The translations under genes were made by a program, and so were the position numbers. A DNA stretch of 64,000 bases from Geothrix sp. (GTDB lineage: Bacteria > Acidobacteriota > Holophagae > Holophagales > Holophagaceae), in NCBI GenBank assembly GCA_030681515.1, contig JAUXSE010000014.1, positions 88,996-152,995 of the forward strand, in the 5' to 3' direction. The notes below the pieces were generated by a model. It saw nothing but the letters and a program-made list of their open reading frames with translations, was not told the DNA's origin and did not search any database. This document shows, in pieces, positions 9,648 to 18,854 of the stretch (position 1 is the first letter of the stretch; each line of letters begins with the position of its first letter).

Positions 9648-10106
9648 CTATCGCCCCGGATCCTTGGTGATGGCGTCTTCGCGCAGCTTTTCGCCGCCCA
9701 CCACGTGGAAGTGGAGGTGGAAGACGCTTTGGCTGGCGTCCCTGCCGGTGTTGGAGATGACGCGGAAGCCCTGGTCGAGGATGCCCTGGTCCCGGGCCAC
9801 CTTCACGCATGCGCTCAGCAGGGCGGCGCGGGTTTCCACGGGCAGTTCATCCAGTTCCTTGAGGCTGACCACGTGCTGCTTGGGGATCACCAGGAGGTGC
9901 ACCTTGGCCCGGGGCCGGATATCCCAGAAGGCCAGGACATACTGGTCCTCGTAGACCTTCTTGGAGGGCGCGGCACCCGCCACGATCCTGCAGAAGACGC
10001 AGTCGAGGTGGGGCTTCGTGGCCGCCGGGGCGTCCGGGGCCTGAACCGCGGGTGCCTGCGCGAAGAGGACGCTGGCCGCGGCCAGGGCGAGGAGTACCCG
10101 CCGCAT
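9648..10106 (-). CDS. HIT-family protein with signal peptide
   Basis: The start at 10106 gives 152 residues. The first 23 ([19 protein letters not shown] and onward) look like a signal peptide, followed by a standard HIT domain. That domain has the Cys pair at residues 36/39 (CVFC), the GFRVISNTGRDASQSVFH segment and the catalytic triad motif HLHFHV. HIT proteins hydrolyse nucleoside phosphoramidates or dinucleotides in the cytoplasm, so an exported version is unusual. Its start codon overlaps the stop of the transaldolase gene by one base (TGATG), so the two are probably translationally coupled. Confidence 0.85.
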   Translation of the reverse strand: MRRVLLALAAASVLFAQAPAVQAPDAPAATKPHLDCVFCRIVAGAAPSKKVYEDQYVLAFWDIRPRAKVHLLVIPKQHVVSLKELDELPVETRAALLSACVKVARDQGILDQGFRVISNTGRDASQSVFHLHFHVVGGEKLREDAITKDPGR

Positions 10107-10753
10107 CAGCGGCCCGCCTTGCGCCAATCGGCGAGAAAGCCCTCCACGCCCTTGTCCGTGAGGGGGTGCTTCAGCATCTGATCGAAGACCTTGGTGGGGA
10201 TGGTGGCCACATGGGCCCCGGCCAAAGCGGCATCCGTGACATGGCGGGGGCTGCGGATGCTGGCGGCCAGGCATTGCGTATCGAAACCATAATTCTCGAA
10301 GATGGCCATGATCTCGCGGATCAGCTCCATGCCGTCCAGGTTGATGTCATCCAGGCGGCCCACGAAGGGCGAGACGTAGGTGGCCCCGGCCTTGGCGGCC
10401 AGGAGGGCCTGGGTGGCGCTGAAGCAGAGGGTCACATTGGTGTGGATGCCCTCGGCGCTGAGGGCCTTGCAGGCCTTCAGGCCCTCGGCGATGAGGGGCA
10501 GCTTCACCACCACGTTCTTGTGGATCTTCGAGAGGCGGCGGCCCTCCTCGATCATGCCCGGGGCCTCCAGGCCGATGACCTCGGCGCTGATGGGGCCGTC
10601 CACGATGCCGCAGATCTCCGCGATGATGGCCTCGAAGGGCTTGCCGGTCTCCTTGGCGATGAGGCTCGGGTTGGTGGTCACCCCATCCAGCACGCCCAGG
10701 GCGTTGATGCGCTTGATCTCGTCAATGTTGGCGGTGTCGATGAAAAAGCGCAT
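10106..10753 (-). CDS. Transaldolase, short (TalC/FSA) type
   Basis: The 215-residue protein begins [14 protein letters not shown] and continues with [11 protein letters not shown], diagnostic of the small transaldolase/fructose-6-phosphate aldolase subfamily. The Schiff-base lysine lies in [11 protein letters not shown]. Other family blocks are [14 protein letters not shown] and the [19 protein letters not shown] segment. It would act in the non-oxidative pentose phosphate pathway. It is cotranscribed with the downstream HIT gene. Distinguishing transaldolase from F6P aldolase would need finer active-site comparison. Confidence 0.92.
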   Translation of the reverse strand: MRFFIDTANIDEIKRINALGVLDGVTTNPSLIAKETGKPFEAIIAEICGIVDGPISAEVIGLEAPGMIEEGRRLSKIHKNVVVKLPLIAEGLKACKALSAEGIHTNVTLCFSATQALLAAKAGATYVSPFVGRLDDINLDGMELIREIMAIFENYGFDTQCLAASIRSPRHVTDAALAGAHVATIPTKVFDQMLKHPLTDKGVEGFLADWRKAGR

Positions 10754-10903
10754 CAGCGCCTCCGGAAGAATATGCCCGTCTCACCCCTGGGTCGGGTCAA
10801 GCCGGCCTGCGGTTCTGTCGTGCCCTGGGGGTTCATTCTCCCATGGCCAGTCGGAAAGCCGAAGGATCAGAGTTCCCGGGCCTTTCGGATGCGGATTTCT
10901 GCG

Positions 10904-12901
10904 TCAGGGTTGTTCTTGATAGAGCACGTAAGGGAAGCCGCTTGTGCTGCTGCCCCAGCCAGCGGGTAGCAGAAGGTAGAGCTTGTTCGAGGCATCGAAG
11001 CCGAGTTGCGGGGCGCCGTAACTGCTGGGACCGACCAGGGAGCTGGTCCAGACCCCAGAGGTCCAGACGCGCAGCATGTTGCCGCTGGCCGTGGCGTGGT
11101 AGAGCCCGAAGCGAGTGCCGGCCTTGTTGGAGGCCAGGGTTCCGCTGAAGGAGGAATACCCCGTGGTGGTGGTGACGACCTCCTCGGGAAGCCAATTGCC
11201 CGCCTCTTTCCGGAACATCATCAGGTCATAGGATCCGTCGTAGGGTTGGTGGGCACGGGAGGCAAGCACGGATACGGACCCTGGACCGGCCGTGACGATG
11301 CCCAGGAAGTCGTACCACCCGGCGATGGCCCCGTTCGAGGGAACCGGCTCGACGGCCCAGGTTCCGGATGAGCGCGTGAGGTGGAACAGTTCCTGCCACG
11401 CTCCGACGAGGACATGGGGTTGTCCGGTGGGATCGACAGCCAGTCTGAAGCTGCCCAGCGAGTACTGCGAAGACATGCCGGTCAGCCCTTCAATCACCCA
11501 GGTCCCATCTGATCCCTTGGCGGCGTACTCCAGGTCCTGGAGCGTCCCGTTCGATTTGAGCCAGAGGATGTGCAGCTGGTCCTGTGCATCCAGAGAGAAT
11601 GTGTAGGCCGGCATGGCGGAGGAGAGGGTCCTCCGGGCGATCTCCTCACTCTGCCACCCGGCCGCGTCCTTCCAGGCGTGCATGAGGGCGACCTCCTGGG
11701 TGCCCTGGACCACGGCCCGGGTGTAGAGGAGGTGGGGGCGGTCCTGGCTGTCCAGCAGGAAATACGGATCCGACCACGATTGTGCGTTGTTCGGCACATG
11801 GTCGATCCAGGAGTTGCCGGACGGCTCCCGTACCAGGACCTCGTACTGGTAGTTGCCGGACAGGAACCAGGCCCCCGAGCTGCTGCGCCGGATGGCCGCA
11901 GCCTGGGGAAGGGCGAGAAGGCTGGGCATCACCGAGGCGCCGTTCTGCGGCGGAAGGGTCGCAACCTGCACGGGGGTGGATTGGGCCGCACTCAGGCCTG
12001 TTTTGCGGTTCTCCAGGCGGTAGGTGTAATAGCCCGTGGCGAGTTGGGTGTCGTCGTAGGTCGTTGTCCCGGCCGACACCAGGGCCACCAGTTGATAGCT
12101 CGGGTACGAGTCCAATCCAGAGGCGCGCAGGATGGCGGTCTCGGTGGCCACCAGGCTGGGGTTCGTCCAGGCGAGCCGGACGCCCTCCACCAGGGGTATG
12201 ACGGAGATCTGGTTGGGAGCGACCATGGATGCCGTAGTGGAATAGGAGGTGGCCTGAGCTGAATCCTGTCCCTTGCTATAGGTGACCCGGTAGACACAGA
12301 CTGCACCCTCGGGTGGATCATGGTCGAGCCAGGAGGTGATGCCAAAAGCGGCGCCGGGAATGGCTGTCCAACTGGTGATGGTGCCCATCACAACGCCCCG
12401 TTCGAGTACGAGGGTATCTGCCACCTGGCTGTTGTTCGACCAGGAGACGCTGATCCCACCCGAGGTGGCGTAGGGTGACCAGACGGTGGGGGGCTGCAGG
12501 GAGAGGCGCGCACTCGCATCGTTGCTGTAGCTGGAAGGGGTGGAACCCCGCATGACCCGCATCCTGATGGAGAAGGTCGCCAGCTCGGGGACGCTGGAAC
12601 CCGCATCATAGTAGGCCTCGTTCCAGGTGCTCGGCACCAGGCCATCGTGGAGCTTGGCGTAGGTCGCGGTTCCAATTCGTCCTTCAAACTCGTACCCGTC
12701 AAAGGCGGTGGTCGGCCGTTTCCAGGTCATATGGAAAACCGCCGGGGTCTGATAGACCGTGACGGTCAGTGCCGTGGGAGCATCCATGACGGGAGCGGAA
12801 GGCGCTGCGCTCCCCCCCCCTTCTCCACCCCCGCAACCGAAGGCCAGGGCCAAGACGAGCAATAGTGAACAGAAGCTCCGGTTGAGCACGCACGACTCCA
12901 T
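10904..12901 (-). CDS. Large lipoprotein with Fn3-like domains, unknown function
   Basis: The 665-residue protein has a lipoprotein signal: hydrophobic LLLVLALAFGC with the lipobox Cys at about residue 23, followed by a Gly/Ser-rich linker. The next 300 residues look like repeated fibronectin-III-like beta-sandwiches (PTALTVTVYQ, TFSIRMRVMRGSTPSSYSND, GVRLAWTNPS). The second half has spaced repeats such as LLDSQDRPHLLYTR, SLDAQDQLHILWLK and AVDPTGQPHVLVGAW, suggestive of a beta-propeller. It is probably anchored in the outer membrane or periplasm. No enzymatic motif is visible. Confidence 0.75.
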   Translation of the reverse strand: MESCVLNRSFCSLLLVLALAFGCGGGEGGGSAAPSAPVMDAPTALTVTVYQTPAVFHMTWKRPTTAFDGYEFEGRIGTATYAKLHDGLVPSTWNEAYYDAGSSVPELATFSIRMRVMRGSTPSSYSNDASARLSLQPPTVWSPYATSGGISVSWSNNSQVADTLVLERGVVMGTITSWTAIPGAAFGITSWLDHDPPEGAVCVYRVTYSKGQDSAQATSYSTTASMVAPNQISVIPLVEGVRLAWTNPSLVATETAILRASGLDSYPSYQLVALVSAGTTTYDDTQLATGYYTYRLENRKTGLSAAQSTPVQVATLPPQNGASVMPSLLALPQAAAIRRSSSGAWFLSGNYQYEVLVREPSGNSWIDHVPNNAQSWSDPYFLLDSQDRPHLLYTRAVVQGTQEVALMHAWKDAAGWQSEEIARRTLSSAMPAYTFSLDAQDQLHILWLKSNGTLQDLEYAAKGSDGTWVIEGLTGMSSQYSLGSFRLAVDPTGQPHVLVGAWQELFHLTRSSGTWAVEPVPSNGAIAGWYDFLGIVTAGPGSVSVLASRAHQPYDGSYDLMMFRKEAGNWLPEEVVTTTTGYSSFSGTLASNKAGTRFGLYHATASGNMLRVWTSGVWTSSLVGPSSYGAPQLGFDASNKLYLLLPAGWGSSTSGFPYVLYQEQP

Positions 12902-13011
12902 TGATGGGAACGGATTTCTGAACGACTATTTCATTGATCGATCGTCATTGCAACAAGGGCCCGGCAGTCTCCCCCTGGGGCTAAACTGGCCGAAGATTCT
13001 CCGGAGCCTGC

Positions 13012-14934
13012 ATGTCCCAAGCTGAAATCACGGTCCTCGACAAAGGCTTCGTGCGGCTCGTGGATCACATGGGGTCGGACCTGTCCGTGGTGAACGCGGC
13101 GCGGGTGTCCTTCGGCAAGCGGAAGGAGGCCTTCGAGGAGGGCGACGCCAAGCTGGTGGAGTACCTGGCGGCGCACGAGCACACGTCGCCCTTCCGCCAC
13201 ACCGCCCTGACGCTGCACGTGAAGGCGCCCATCTTCGTGTTCCGCCAGTGGATGAAGCATCGCATCGGGTGCCTGACCGGCGACACGGTAGTGAGCTTCG
13301 TGAACACGAACGGCATGGCGACGAGGCAGAATCAGAAGACCCTGGATGACCTCTGGCGCTTGTGGACGCAGGGCCAGAAGAACGGGACGGCGCCGGAGGC
13401 TGCACGAGTCACCCTGGTGCGGGATCTCCTCGGGAAGGACGTGGCGGCCCGGGAGATCGAGCGCCTCACAGGTGTGGATCGCGCCACCGTGCGGAAGATC
13501 CGCGATGGCCGCTTCTCAGCTCTCCGGTCCGCCCAGGGCCGGGTCAGAAAAATGAAGGTGCGGGTGCTGAACGAGGCCAGTCGCGCCTTCCAGGCGGGGC
13601 GGATCCGCGACATCGTGGACAAAGGGGTTCAACCGGTCTATCGGCTCACCTTGGCGGACGGGAAGCACATCACGCTCACAGAAAGCCACAGGATCCTCAC
13701 GGCTGAGGGGTGGGCCACGCTGAAGGATGCTGTGGGTCTGGTGCATCACAAGGACGGTCGGATCGAGATGGCGCGGCCCTGTTCGGTGATGGTCAATGGG
13801 GTGGAAGCCTACCGGGATGGCGAATGGCTCCGCGGTCAGCGTGAGGCCGGATTCGGTTTGGCGGAGATGGCCTCCCATGCCGGATGCAGCCCCCACACGA
13901 TCCGGAAGTGGTTGAAGGTCCACGGGCAGTCCTTCCGGCCCGAGGAAACCCGATTCCAGACCGGCGTGAAGGTTTGGAACCAGGGGCTCCGATACAAGAC
14001 TGGCCCCAAACGGATGACTGAGGCACAGCGGGCCAGGCTGCGGGCGGCGCGTTCGGGAGCGCGAAGCAACTTCTGGCGGGGTGGGGCCGCGACCCTCCGC
14101 CAGCGCATCGCGGCCTGGACCGCCCGGCAGGCGCCCGCGGTCCACGTAGCCAACGGGAACCTCTGTCAGGTCTGTGGCCATGCCTCCCTGGACCTTCACG
14201 CCCATCACATCATTCCGGTGTGGATGGATCCGGAGCGTGCCTTGGATGTGACGAACCTGGCGTCTGTTTGCGGGCCATGCCACCGCGAGGTTCATCGGAC
14301 ACGGGGCTCCGAGCAAGCGTTTGCCGTGAAACTCCGAGGCCCTCTTCCTGCGCACCTTGAAACAGCCGCACGAAGGCGGGGAGACCGCCGGCTCCTTGCG
14401 CATGGTGTATCCGTAATCTCGTTGGAATACGTAGGGCCGCAGCAGACATACGACCTCTGCCTCGATGGGGACTGGCACAACTTCGTGGCCAACGGGATGG
14501 TGGTTCACAATTCCGAATTCAACGAGATTTCGGGAAGGTACGTGGAGTTCCCGGAGGACGAGTTCTTCGTGCCGGCCACGTTCCGGCAGCAGGCCAAGGT
14601 GAACAAGCAGGGCAGCGAGGGCGAGATCGCGGAAGCGAACCGCGCCCGCGCCCTGGCGAGCTACCTGGAAAGCTGCCGGGGCGCCGTGGCCCACTACAAG
14701 GAGCTGCTGTCCCTCGGCGTCTGCCGCGAGCAGGCCCGCTGCGTGCTGCCGGTGGCGCTCTACTCCGAGGTCTACTGGACCGTGAGCCTCCAAGCGGTGG
14801 CCCATTTCATCCGGCTGCGGGCCGATGGCCACGCCCAGTGGGAGATCCAGCAGTACGCCGCCGCCGTGCGGCAGGTGGTGGAGCCCCTCTATCCCGTGGG
14901 CCTCAAGGCGCTGCTGGCGCCGGGCAAGGGATGA
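13012..14934 (+). CDS. thyX: Flavin-dependent thymidylate synthase ThyX interrupted by an intein
   Basis: The 640-residue frame is a ThyX split by an in-frame intein. Extein-N (residues 1-86) has [12 protein letters not shown] and ends in [10 protein letters not shown]; extein-C (501-640) starts [10 protein letters not shown]. Joined, they recreate the ThyX motif HRxxSxNExSxRY with normal length (226 residues). ThyX makes dTMP from dUMP using FAD and methylene-tetrahydrofolate. The catalytic Ser is the +1 residue of the intein insertion, so the enzyme needs splicing to work. It starts 110 bp from a divergently transcribed lipoprotein gene. Confidence 0.95.
   Translation: MSQAEITVLDKGFVRLVDHMGSDLSVVNAARVSFGKRKEAFEEGDAKLVEYLAAHEHTSPFRHTALTLHVKAPIFVFRQWMKHRIGCLTGDTVVSFVNTNGMATRQNQKTLDDLWRLWTQGQKNGTAPEAARVTLVRDLLGKDVAAREIERLTGVDRATVRKIRDGRFSALRSAQGRVRKMKVRVLNEASRAFQAGRIRDIVDKGVQPVYRLTLADGKHITLTESHRILTAEGWATLKDAVGLVHHKDGRIEMARPCSVMVNGVEAYRDGEWLRGQREAGFGLAEMASHAGCSPHTIRKWLKVHGQSFRPEETRFQTGVKVWNQGLRYKTGPKRMTEAQRARLRAARSGARSNFWRGGAATLRQRIAAWTARQAPAVHVANGNLCQVCGHASLDLHAHHIIPVWMDPERALDVTNLASVCGPCHREVHRTRGSEQAFAVKLRGPLPAHLETAARRRGDRRLLAHGVSVISLEYVGPQQTYDLCLDGDWHNFVANGMVVHNSEFNEISGRYVEFPEDEFFVPATFRQQAKVNKQGSEGEIAEANRARALASYLESCRGAVAHYKELLSLGVCREQARCVLPVALYSEVYWTVSLQAVAHFIRLRADGHAQWEIQQYAAAVRQVVEPLYPVGLKALLAPGKG
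13270..14511 (+). mobile_element. Intein with HNH homing endonuclease inside thyX
   Basis: The insert spans residues 87-500 (414 aa). It starts with Cys (CLTGDTVV, block A) and has a block-B-like [12 protein letters not shown]. It ends with a [17 protein letters not shown] block-F region and VVHN, the His-Asn of block G, followed by extein Ser. An HNH nuclease lies before the C-terminal splicing blocks: CQVCG, then LHAHHI, then CGPCHREVH, with zinc-type Cys pairs. Two helix-turn-helix-like stretches ([19 protein letters not shown] and [18 protein letters not shown]) may recognise the homing site. All splicing residues seem intact, so it is probably active. Confidence 0.93.
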
Positions 14935-14940
14935 CGGGGC

Positions 14941-17379
14941 CTACCGGAACAGCCAGCTGATCTTCGCCTGCACCACGTCATCCGAAGGCAGGTGCCGCAG
15001 GATGGCGAGATCGGGGCGGGGCGAGAGGCTGGCGCGGTCGTTGATGAGGCCGTCAGTGCTGGCCCCGTGGGTGTAGACCAGGAAGAAGGCGGAACCGGGC
15101 CGGAACTCCCAGCGGGTGATGAGGTTCAGGTTCCAGGCGCGGTAGCTGAAGGCGGCCTGGGGTGCGGTGCCCGCGGGCTGATCCGCGGGCAGGCCGGGCA
15201 CCAGGGTCTGATCGTTGGCGTAGTGCTTCAGGTCGCGGAAGTTCCAGTTCGCGGCGAGCCATTGGCTGAAGACCTGCACCGTGAAGGTGGGGGAGAAGGC
15301 ATAGGCCACGCGCAGGGTCTGGTCGAGCTGGCTGAGGCGCCGCAGTCCCACGATGGGCGTGGCGGCGGGCGTCTCCAGCCACTTCAGCTCCCCTGCGTCG
15401 CGGGTGAGGGAGGTGGACAGCTGGATTTCCATCGCCGAGGTGGGCTTGAGGATCTGGAAGAGGGTCGTGTCCAGGGAGGGGCCCCCTTCGTGCCAGGACC
15501 GGGCGGTGGTGAGGCGCAGGTACCAGGGCCGGTTGCCGGGCGAATCGAAGCCGATGCGCGCGAAGGGGATGGAGGGACGGGCGAGGTACTTCTTCTGGGG
15601 GTCGCCGTAGGTGCGGAGTTCGCGGTCATCCTCCACGGCCAGGTCCACGCCGGCACCGCCCCACAGGGCGAAGAAATTCGTGAAGTCCGTCTTGGCCCGG
15701 GCGCCGAAGCTCCGGCGGAAGACATGGCCCGCCTGGTCCCGGGCGGTCGTGAGATCCACTTCGGCCACCCAGTTCTGGAAGATGCCCCAGGTGCGGTCCC
15801 AGCGCCGGGTGGCTTCGGCATAGACGCGCTGCTCATCGGCGCGATTGAGGTAGCCGGTATCGTTGGGATCGTAGGCGCGGCCCGCGTTGATGGTCTGGAG
15901 TTCGAGGCTCCATCCGTTGCGCCACTCCTGGTGGGCCCGCAGGCGGCCCCGCCAACCCTGTTCCTGCGCCTCCCTGGGACCGGCCTGGCTCCGGCTGAAG
16001 GTGGCTTCCAGGAGGCCGCTCCGGTCCGAGGTCTTGTAGACGCCATCCACGGCCTGGAGCTGGGCCACCCGGCCGCCGGGTCCGGCCTGGGCCATCCCCG
16101 AGGCGAAGCCCCCCAGGTAGCTGCCCCGGTCATCCATGAGCTGCTGGACGCGCAGGATGCCGAAATTCGTGAGCGGCGAGATTTCCCGCCGGACCCGGCC
16201 TCCGCCGGCCTCCTGGATGGTGGCGCGGGCCGGCTCGACGCTGGCGCCCAGGAGGCCGACCTGGGTGCCACCGGCGAACTTGGCGGTGTACTTCGCGGCG
16301 GCGGTGATGTCGGTGGCATTGGGGCGATCCAGCAGGGTCTCCCCGGCGTTCAGCTCGGGATCCGACAATCCCTGTCCAATGCGGCGGCTGTAGAAGAGAT
16401 CCGGCCCCGCCACGCGGAAGATGTCCATGCCTTCGAGGAAGAAGGGGCGCTTCTCCGGGAAGAAGGTCTCCATGGTGCTCAGGTTCAGGACGGTCTGATC
16501 AACCTCGACCTGCCCGAAGTCGGGCCGGAGGGACAGATCCATCTGGGCGTGGGAATTGAGGCCCCACCGGGCGTCCAGGCCGGCCCGGGTGTCCCAGCGG
16601 CGGTCATCATAGGGGCGGGTCGTTTCGAATTTGCGGGCCGTGCTCAGGTAGGGCAGGAATTCGCGCCGGGGTTGGGGTTTCAGGCCCTCCAGGCCCCTAA
16701 GCTCCGGGAACCGGCTCACGAAGCCGCTCTCGCCGCGAGGCACCACGTTCCATCGGGTGAATTCGCGCACGGCGCCCTGATCCCCGCGATTGAAGTTGAC
16801 GCCCCAGGTCTGAGGGCCATCGCCGGGCTTGAAACGCAGGAGGGAGAGGGGGATCTTCAGCTCGGCGGTCCACCCGTCCGAATCCACGCTCACGGCGCTT
16901 TCCCAGACCCCGTCCCAGCTCGAATCGAAATCGGCATCGTTGTAGATGACCTGATCCTTCTGGACGCCGGCCGCGTTCACCTCGAAGAGCAGGGCGGTCC
17001 GGCGATCGTGGCTGGAATCCACGGCCACGCCGAACCAGTCGCTCGGGCTGTCCTGGTCGCGCCGGTGGAGGCGGCGGACGATGGTCGCCGAGCCCCCATC
17101 CAGCTGGCGGTCATGCCGCATCCGCGCCCCGACATAGAGGAAGTGGTCATCGTAGAGGACGCGGACCTCGGTGCTTTGCCGGGCCGGTTGTCCCCGGAGG
17201 GGCCATTCCTGGGTGAAGCCGGAAGCAGGGGACGCCTGGGTCCACGCGGCTTCGTCGAGGAGGCCATCCACGCGGATCCCGGTGGCCGTCCGGGTGGCCT
17301 GGATGCCCGTTTCCGGCCCGGGTGTGGCCATGGCCAGCCCACCGAGCAAGGGGATCAGGAACGGGGACGGTGCGCGCAT
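14941..17379 (-). CDS. DUF5916 outer-membrane protein with CBM9-like N-terminal domain
   Basis: The start at 17379 is preceded by AGGAGAG and gives 812 residues; the frame is open further upstream but without a better site. A signal peptide (MRAPSPFLIPLLGGLAMA) leads into a carbohydrate-binding family 9-like domain (GIRVDGLLDEAAWTQAS, then EVRVLYDDHFLYVGARM). A long DUF5916 region follows, with WGVNFNRGDQGAVREFTRWN and PFFLEGMDIFRVAGPDLFYSRRIG. The remainder alternates short amphipathic strands and ends in WLFR, as expected for an outer-membrane beta-barrel. Its substrate is not known. Confidence 0.85.
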   Translation of the reverse strand: MRAPSPFLIPLLGGLAMATPGPETGIQATRTATGIRVDGLLDEAAWTQASPASGFTQEWPLRGQPARQSTEVRVLYDDHFLYVGARMRHDRQLDGGSATIVRRLHRRDQDSPSDWFGVAVDSSHDRRTALLFEVNAAGVQKDQVIYNDADFDSSWDGVWESAVSVDSDGWTAELKIPLSLLRFKPGDGPQTWGVNFNRGDQGAVREFTRWNVVPRGESGFVSRFPELRGLEGLKPQPRREFLPYLSTARKFETTRPYDDRRWDTRAGLDARWGLNSHAQMDLSLRPDFGQVEVDQTVLNLSTMETFFPEKRPFFLEGMDIFRVAGPDLFYSRRIGQGLSDPELNAGETLLDRPNATDITAAAKYTAKFAGGTQVGLLGASVEPARATIQEAGGGRVRREISPLTNFGILRVQQLMDDRGSYLGGFASGMAQAGPGGRVAQLQAVDGVYKTSDRSGLLEATFSRSQAGPREAQEQGWRGRLRAHQEWRNGWSLELQTINAGRAYDPNDTGYLNRADEQRVYAEATRRWDRTWGIFQNWVAEVDLTTARDQAGHVFRRSFGARAKTDFTNFFALWGGAGVDLAVEDDRELRTYGDPQKKYLARPSIPFARIGFDSPGNRPWYLRLTTARSWHEGGPSLDTTLFQILKPTSAMEIQLSTSLTRDAGELKWLETPAATPIVGLRRLSQLDQTLRVAYAFSPTFTVQVFSQWLAANWNFRDLKHYANDQTLVPGLPADQPAGTAPQAAFSYRAWNLNLITRWEFRPGSAFFLVYTHGASTDGLINDRASLSPRPDLAILRHLPSDDVVQAKISWLFR

Positions 17380-17501
17380 GGCTCTCCTGGCGGCGCCTCC
17401 GCCTCCGGAATCATGGTGCCACACCATGCGAGGTATCATGGTCACCAGGAGCTTTCGCGCGCCTTTCGGCACTTCATTGATACTGGAATCCTGGAGTTGA
17501 C

Positions 17502-17984
17502 ATGCGCATGATCCTCGCCGTCCTGCTGTCCCTGCCCCTCATGGCCGGGGGCGGGGGCACCGTGGCCTTCAAGCAGACGGCCTTCCTGGCGGAGGTGGCG
17601 GCCACGGAACCAGAGAAGGCCAAAGGCCTGATGTATCGCCAGAACCTGGCCAAGGACCGCTGCATGTTCTTCGTGTACGGCGAGGATGGCCATCATCCCA
17701 TCTGGATGAAGAACTGCCTCATCGCCCTGGACGTGGCGTGGGTGGATGCCGAGGGCAGGGTGGTGGAGGCCGCCGAGCACGTGCCCCCATGCAGCCCCAT
17801 GCGCGGCGACGACTGCCCCACCTACGGGGGGACGGTGCCCTCCAGGTACTTCATTGAATTCCGGGCGGGGACCTTCAAGCGCCTGGGCATGAAGAAGGGG
17901 GATCGCCTGGGCTGGGATCTCACCCTGGATGACGGCCGGGGCATCCGCGGCGGCGCGCCGATGCCGAAGGGCAAAAAGAAGTAG
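17502..17984 (+). CDS. Exported DUF192 protein
   Basis: The 160-residue protein has a short signal peptide (MRMILAVLLSLPLMAGG) and a complete DUF192 domain. The family landmarks are EKAKGLMYRQNLAKDRCMFF, the IWMKNCLIALDVAWVD core, and the late VPSRYFIEFRAG and GMKKGDRL blocks. The domain is common in envelope proteins, and its biochemical role is not settled. The C-terminus is Lys-rich (PKGKKK). Its stop codon lies inside a hairpin shared with the convergent phosphoesterase gene. Confidence 0.85.
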   Translation: MRMILAVLLSLPLMAGGGGTVAFKQTAFLAEVAATEPEKAKGLMYRQNLAKDRCMFFVYGEDGHHPIWMKNCLIALDVAWVDAEGRVVEAAEHVPPCSPMRGDDCPTYGGTVPSRYFIEFRAGTFKRLGMKKGDRLGWDLTLDDGRGIRGGAPMPKGKKK

Positions 17985-18016
17985 GATCGGCGTCTGCTTT
18001 CAAGGCAGACCCTACT
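17980..18016. terminator. Probable bidirectional hairpin terminator
   Basis: GTCTGC at 17992-17997 pairs with GCAGAC at 18005-18010, extended by GTAGG at 17981-17985 with CCTAC at 18011-18015 around a bulge. It sits exactly between two convergent genes and overlaps both ends. No long T-tract is visible. Confidence 0.55.
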
Positions 18017-18788
18017 CGTCGCCCTTGCCTGGATCCCTCCCCTTCCGGGGCGGCCGGGTGAGGGTGCGGAGGTGTTCCGGCGTGGGGGGCAGGGCTCCCA
18101 GATCCAGGGGGGTCAGGCGGTCGGCCAGCAGTTTCCAGGCCCTGGCCTGGCGCGGCAGGCGCTCGGGCTGGATGACCTCGAAGCCCTGGGCGTAGCTCAC
18201 GAAGGGGGGCATCACCAGCGCGAAGCCCGTGTAGAGGAAGGCGGGAAGGCGCAGCCAGTCCGGTTCTCCCGCGGGCCCCAGCCCGGGCACGGCGAAGAGG
18301 GGGTGGACGCCGCCATTGATCCAGAATCCGTGCTGGGGATCATGGCGGGGATAGACGAAGATCCGCCGCCGGTGCATGAGCGTGAAGGGGCCCACGCGAT
18401 GCTGCTCCACGGGCTGGATGCCCGTGCCTTCCAGGGCGGGGCCGCTGCTGCGCTCGGGGTGTCCCACCACCTGGACCACGGTGCGGCCCCCGCCCTTCAG
18501 CTTGCGGAAGATGGCGCGCAATTCCTCGGCTTCATCCCCTTCCACGGCGCCCTGGCTCGGCTTCAGATCCCCCAGCAGGGCCACCTGGGCCGGGGCGTAG
18601 TCATCCATGAGGCTGAAGACGCGCTCCCAGATCTCCAGGTGCGGCGTGGCCGGCATGGGATCGGGACGGCGCCGCCGGGCGGCGCCCAGGCCGAAGAACA
18701 GATCCGATAGCACCAGCGTCTTCTGCTTCGGCAGCCACAGGGCCCGCCGGCTGTCGAGTACCACATCCTCGCTAAGCTGGACCTGCAC
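18012..18788 (-). CDS. PdeM-like metallophosphoesterase with altered metal ligands
   Basis: I place the start at the GTG at 18788 because GGGAGG lies 5 nt upstream. A longer frame to 18875 would overlap the divergent TSUP gene. The 258-residue protein follows the layout of the YcnB/PdeM branch (ligase-associated DNA repair phosphoesterases): RALWLPKQKTLVLSDL, LLGDLKPSQG, VVGHPERS, WINGGVHPLF and the C-terminal LPAFLYTGF block. The usual DxH, GDLxH and GNHD metal ligands read DLFFG, GDLKP and GHPE. Several metal ligands are thus missing, and it may be inactive. No ligase or helicase partner is nearby. Confidence 0.7.
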   Translation of the reverse strand: MQVQLSEDVVLDSRRALWLPKQKTLVLSDLFFGLGAARRRRPDPMPATPHLEIWERVFSLMDDYAPAQVALLGDLKPSQGAVEGDEAEELRAIFRKLKGGGRTVVQVVGHPERSSGPALEGTGIQPVEQHRVGPFTLMHRRRIFVYPRHDPQHGFWINGGVHPLFAVPGLGPAGEPDWLRLPAFLYTGFALVMPPFVSYAQGFEVIQPERLPRQARAWKLLADRLTPLDLGALPPTPEHLRTLTRPPRKGRDPGKGDE

Positions 18789-18854
18789 GATGGCCTCCCG
18801 CCTTCCATTGGAACACACGCCGTCGCAGAATCTGGAAGGGGGAACCGGTGTCTC

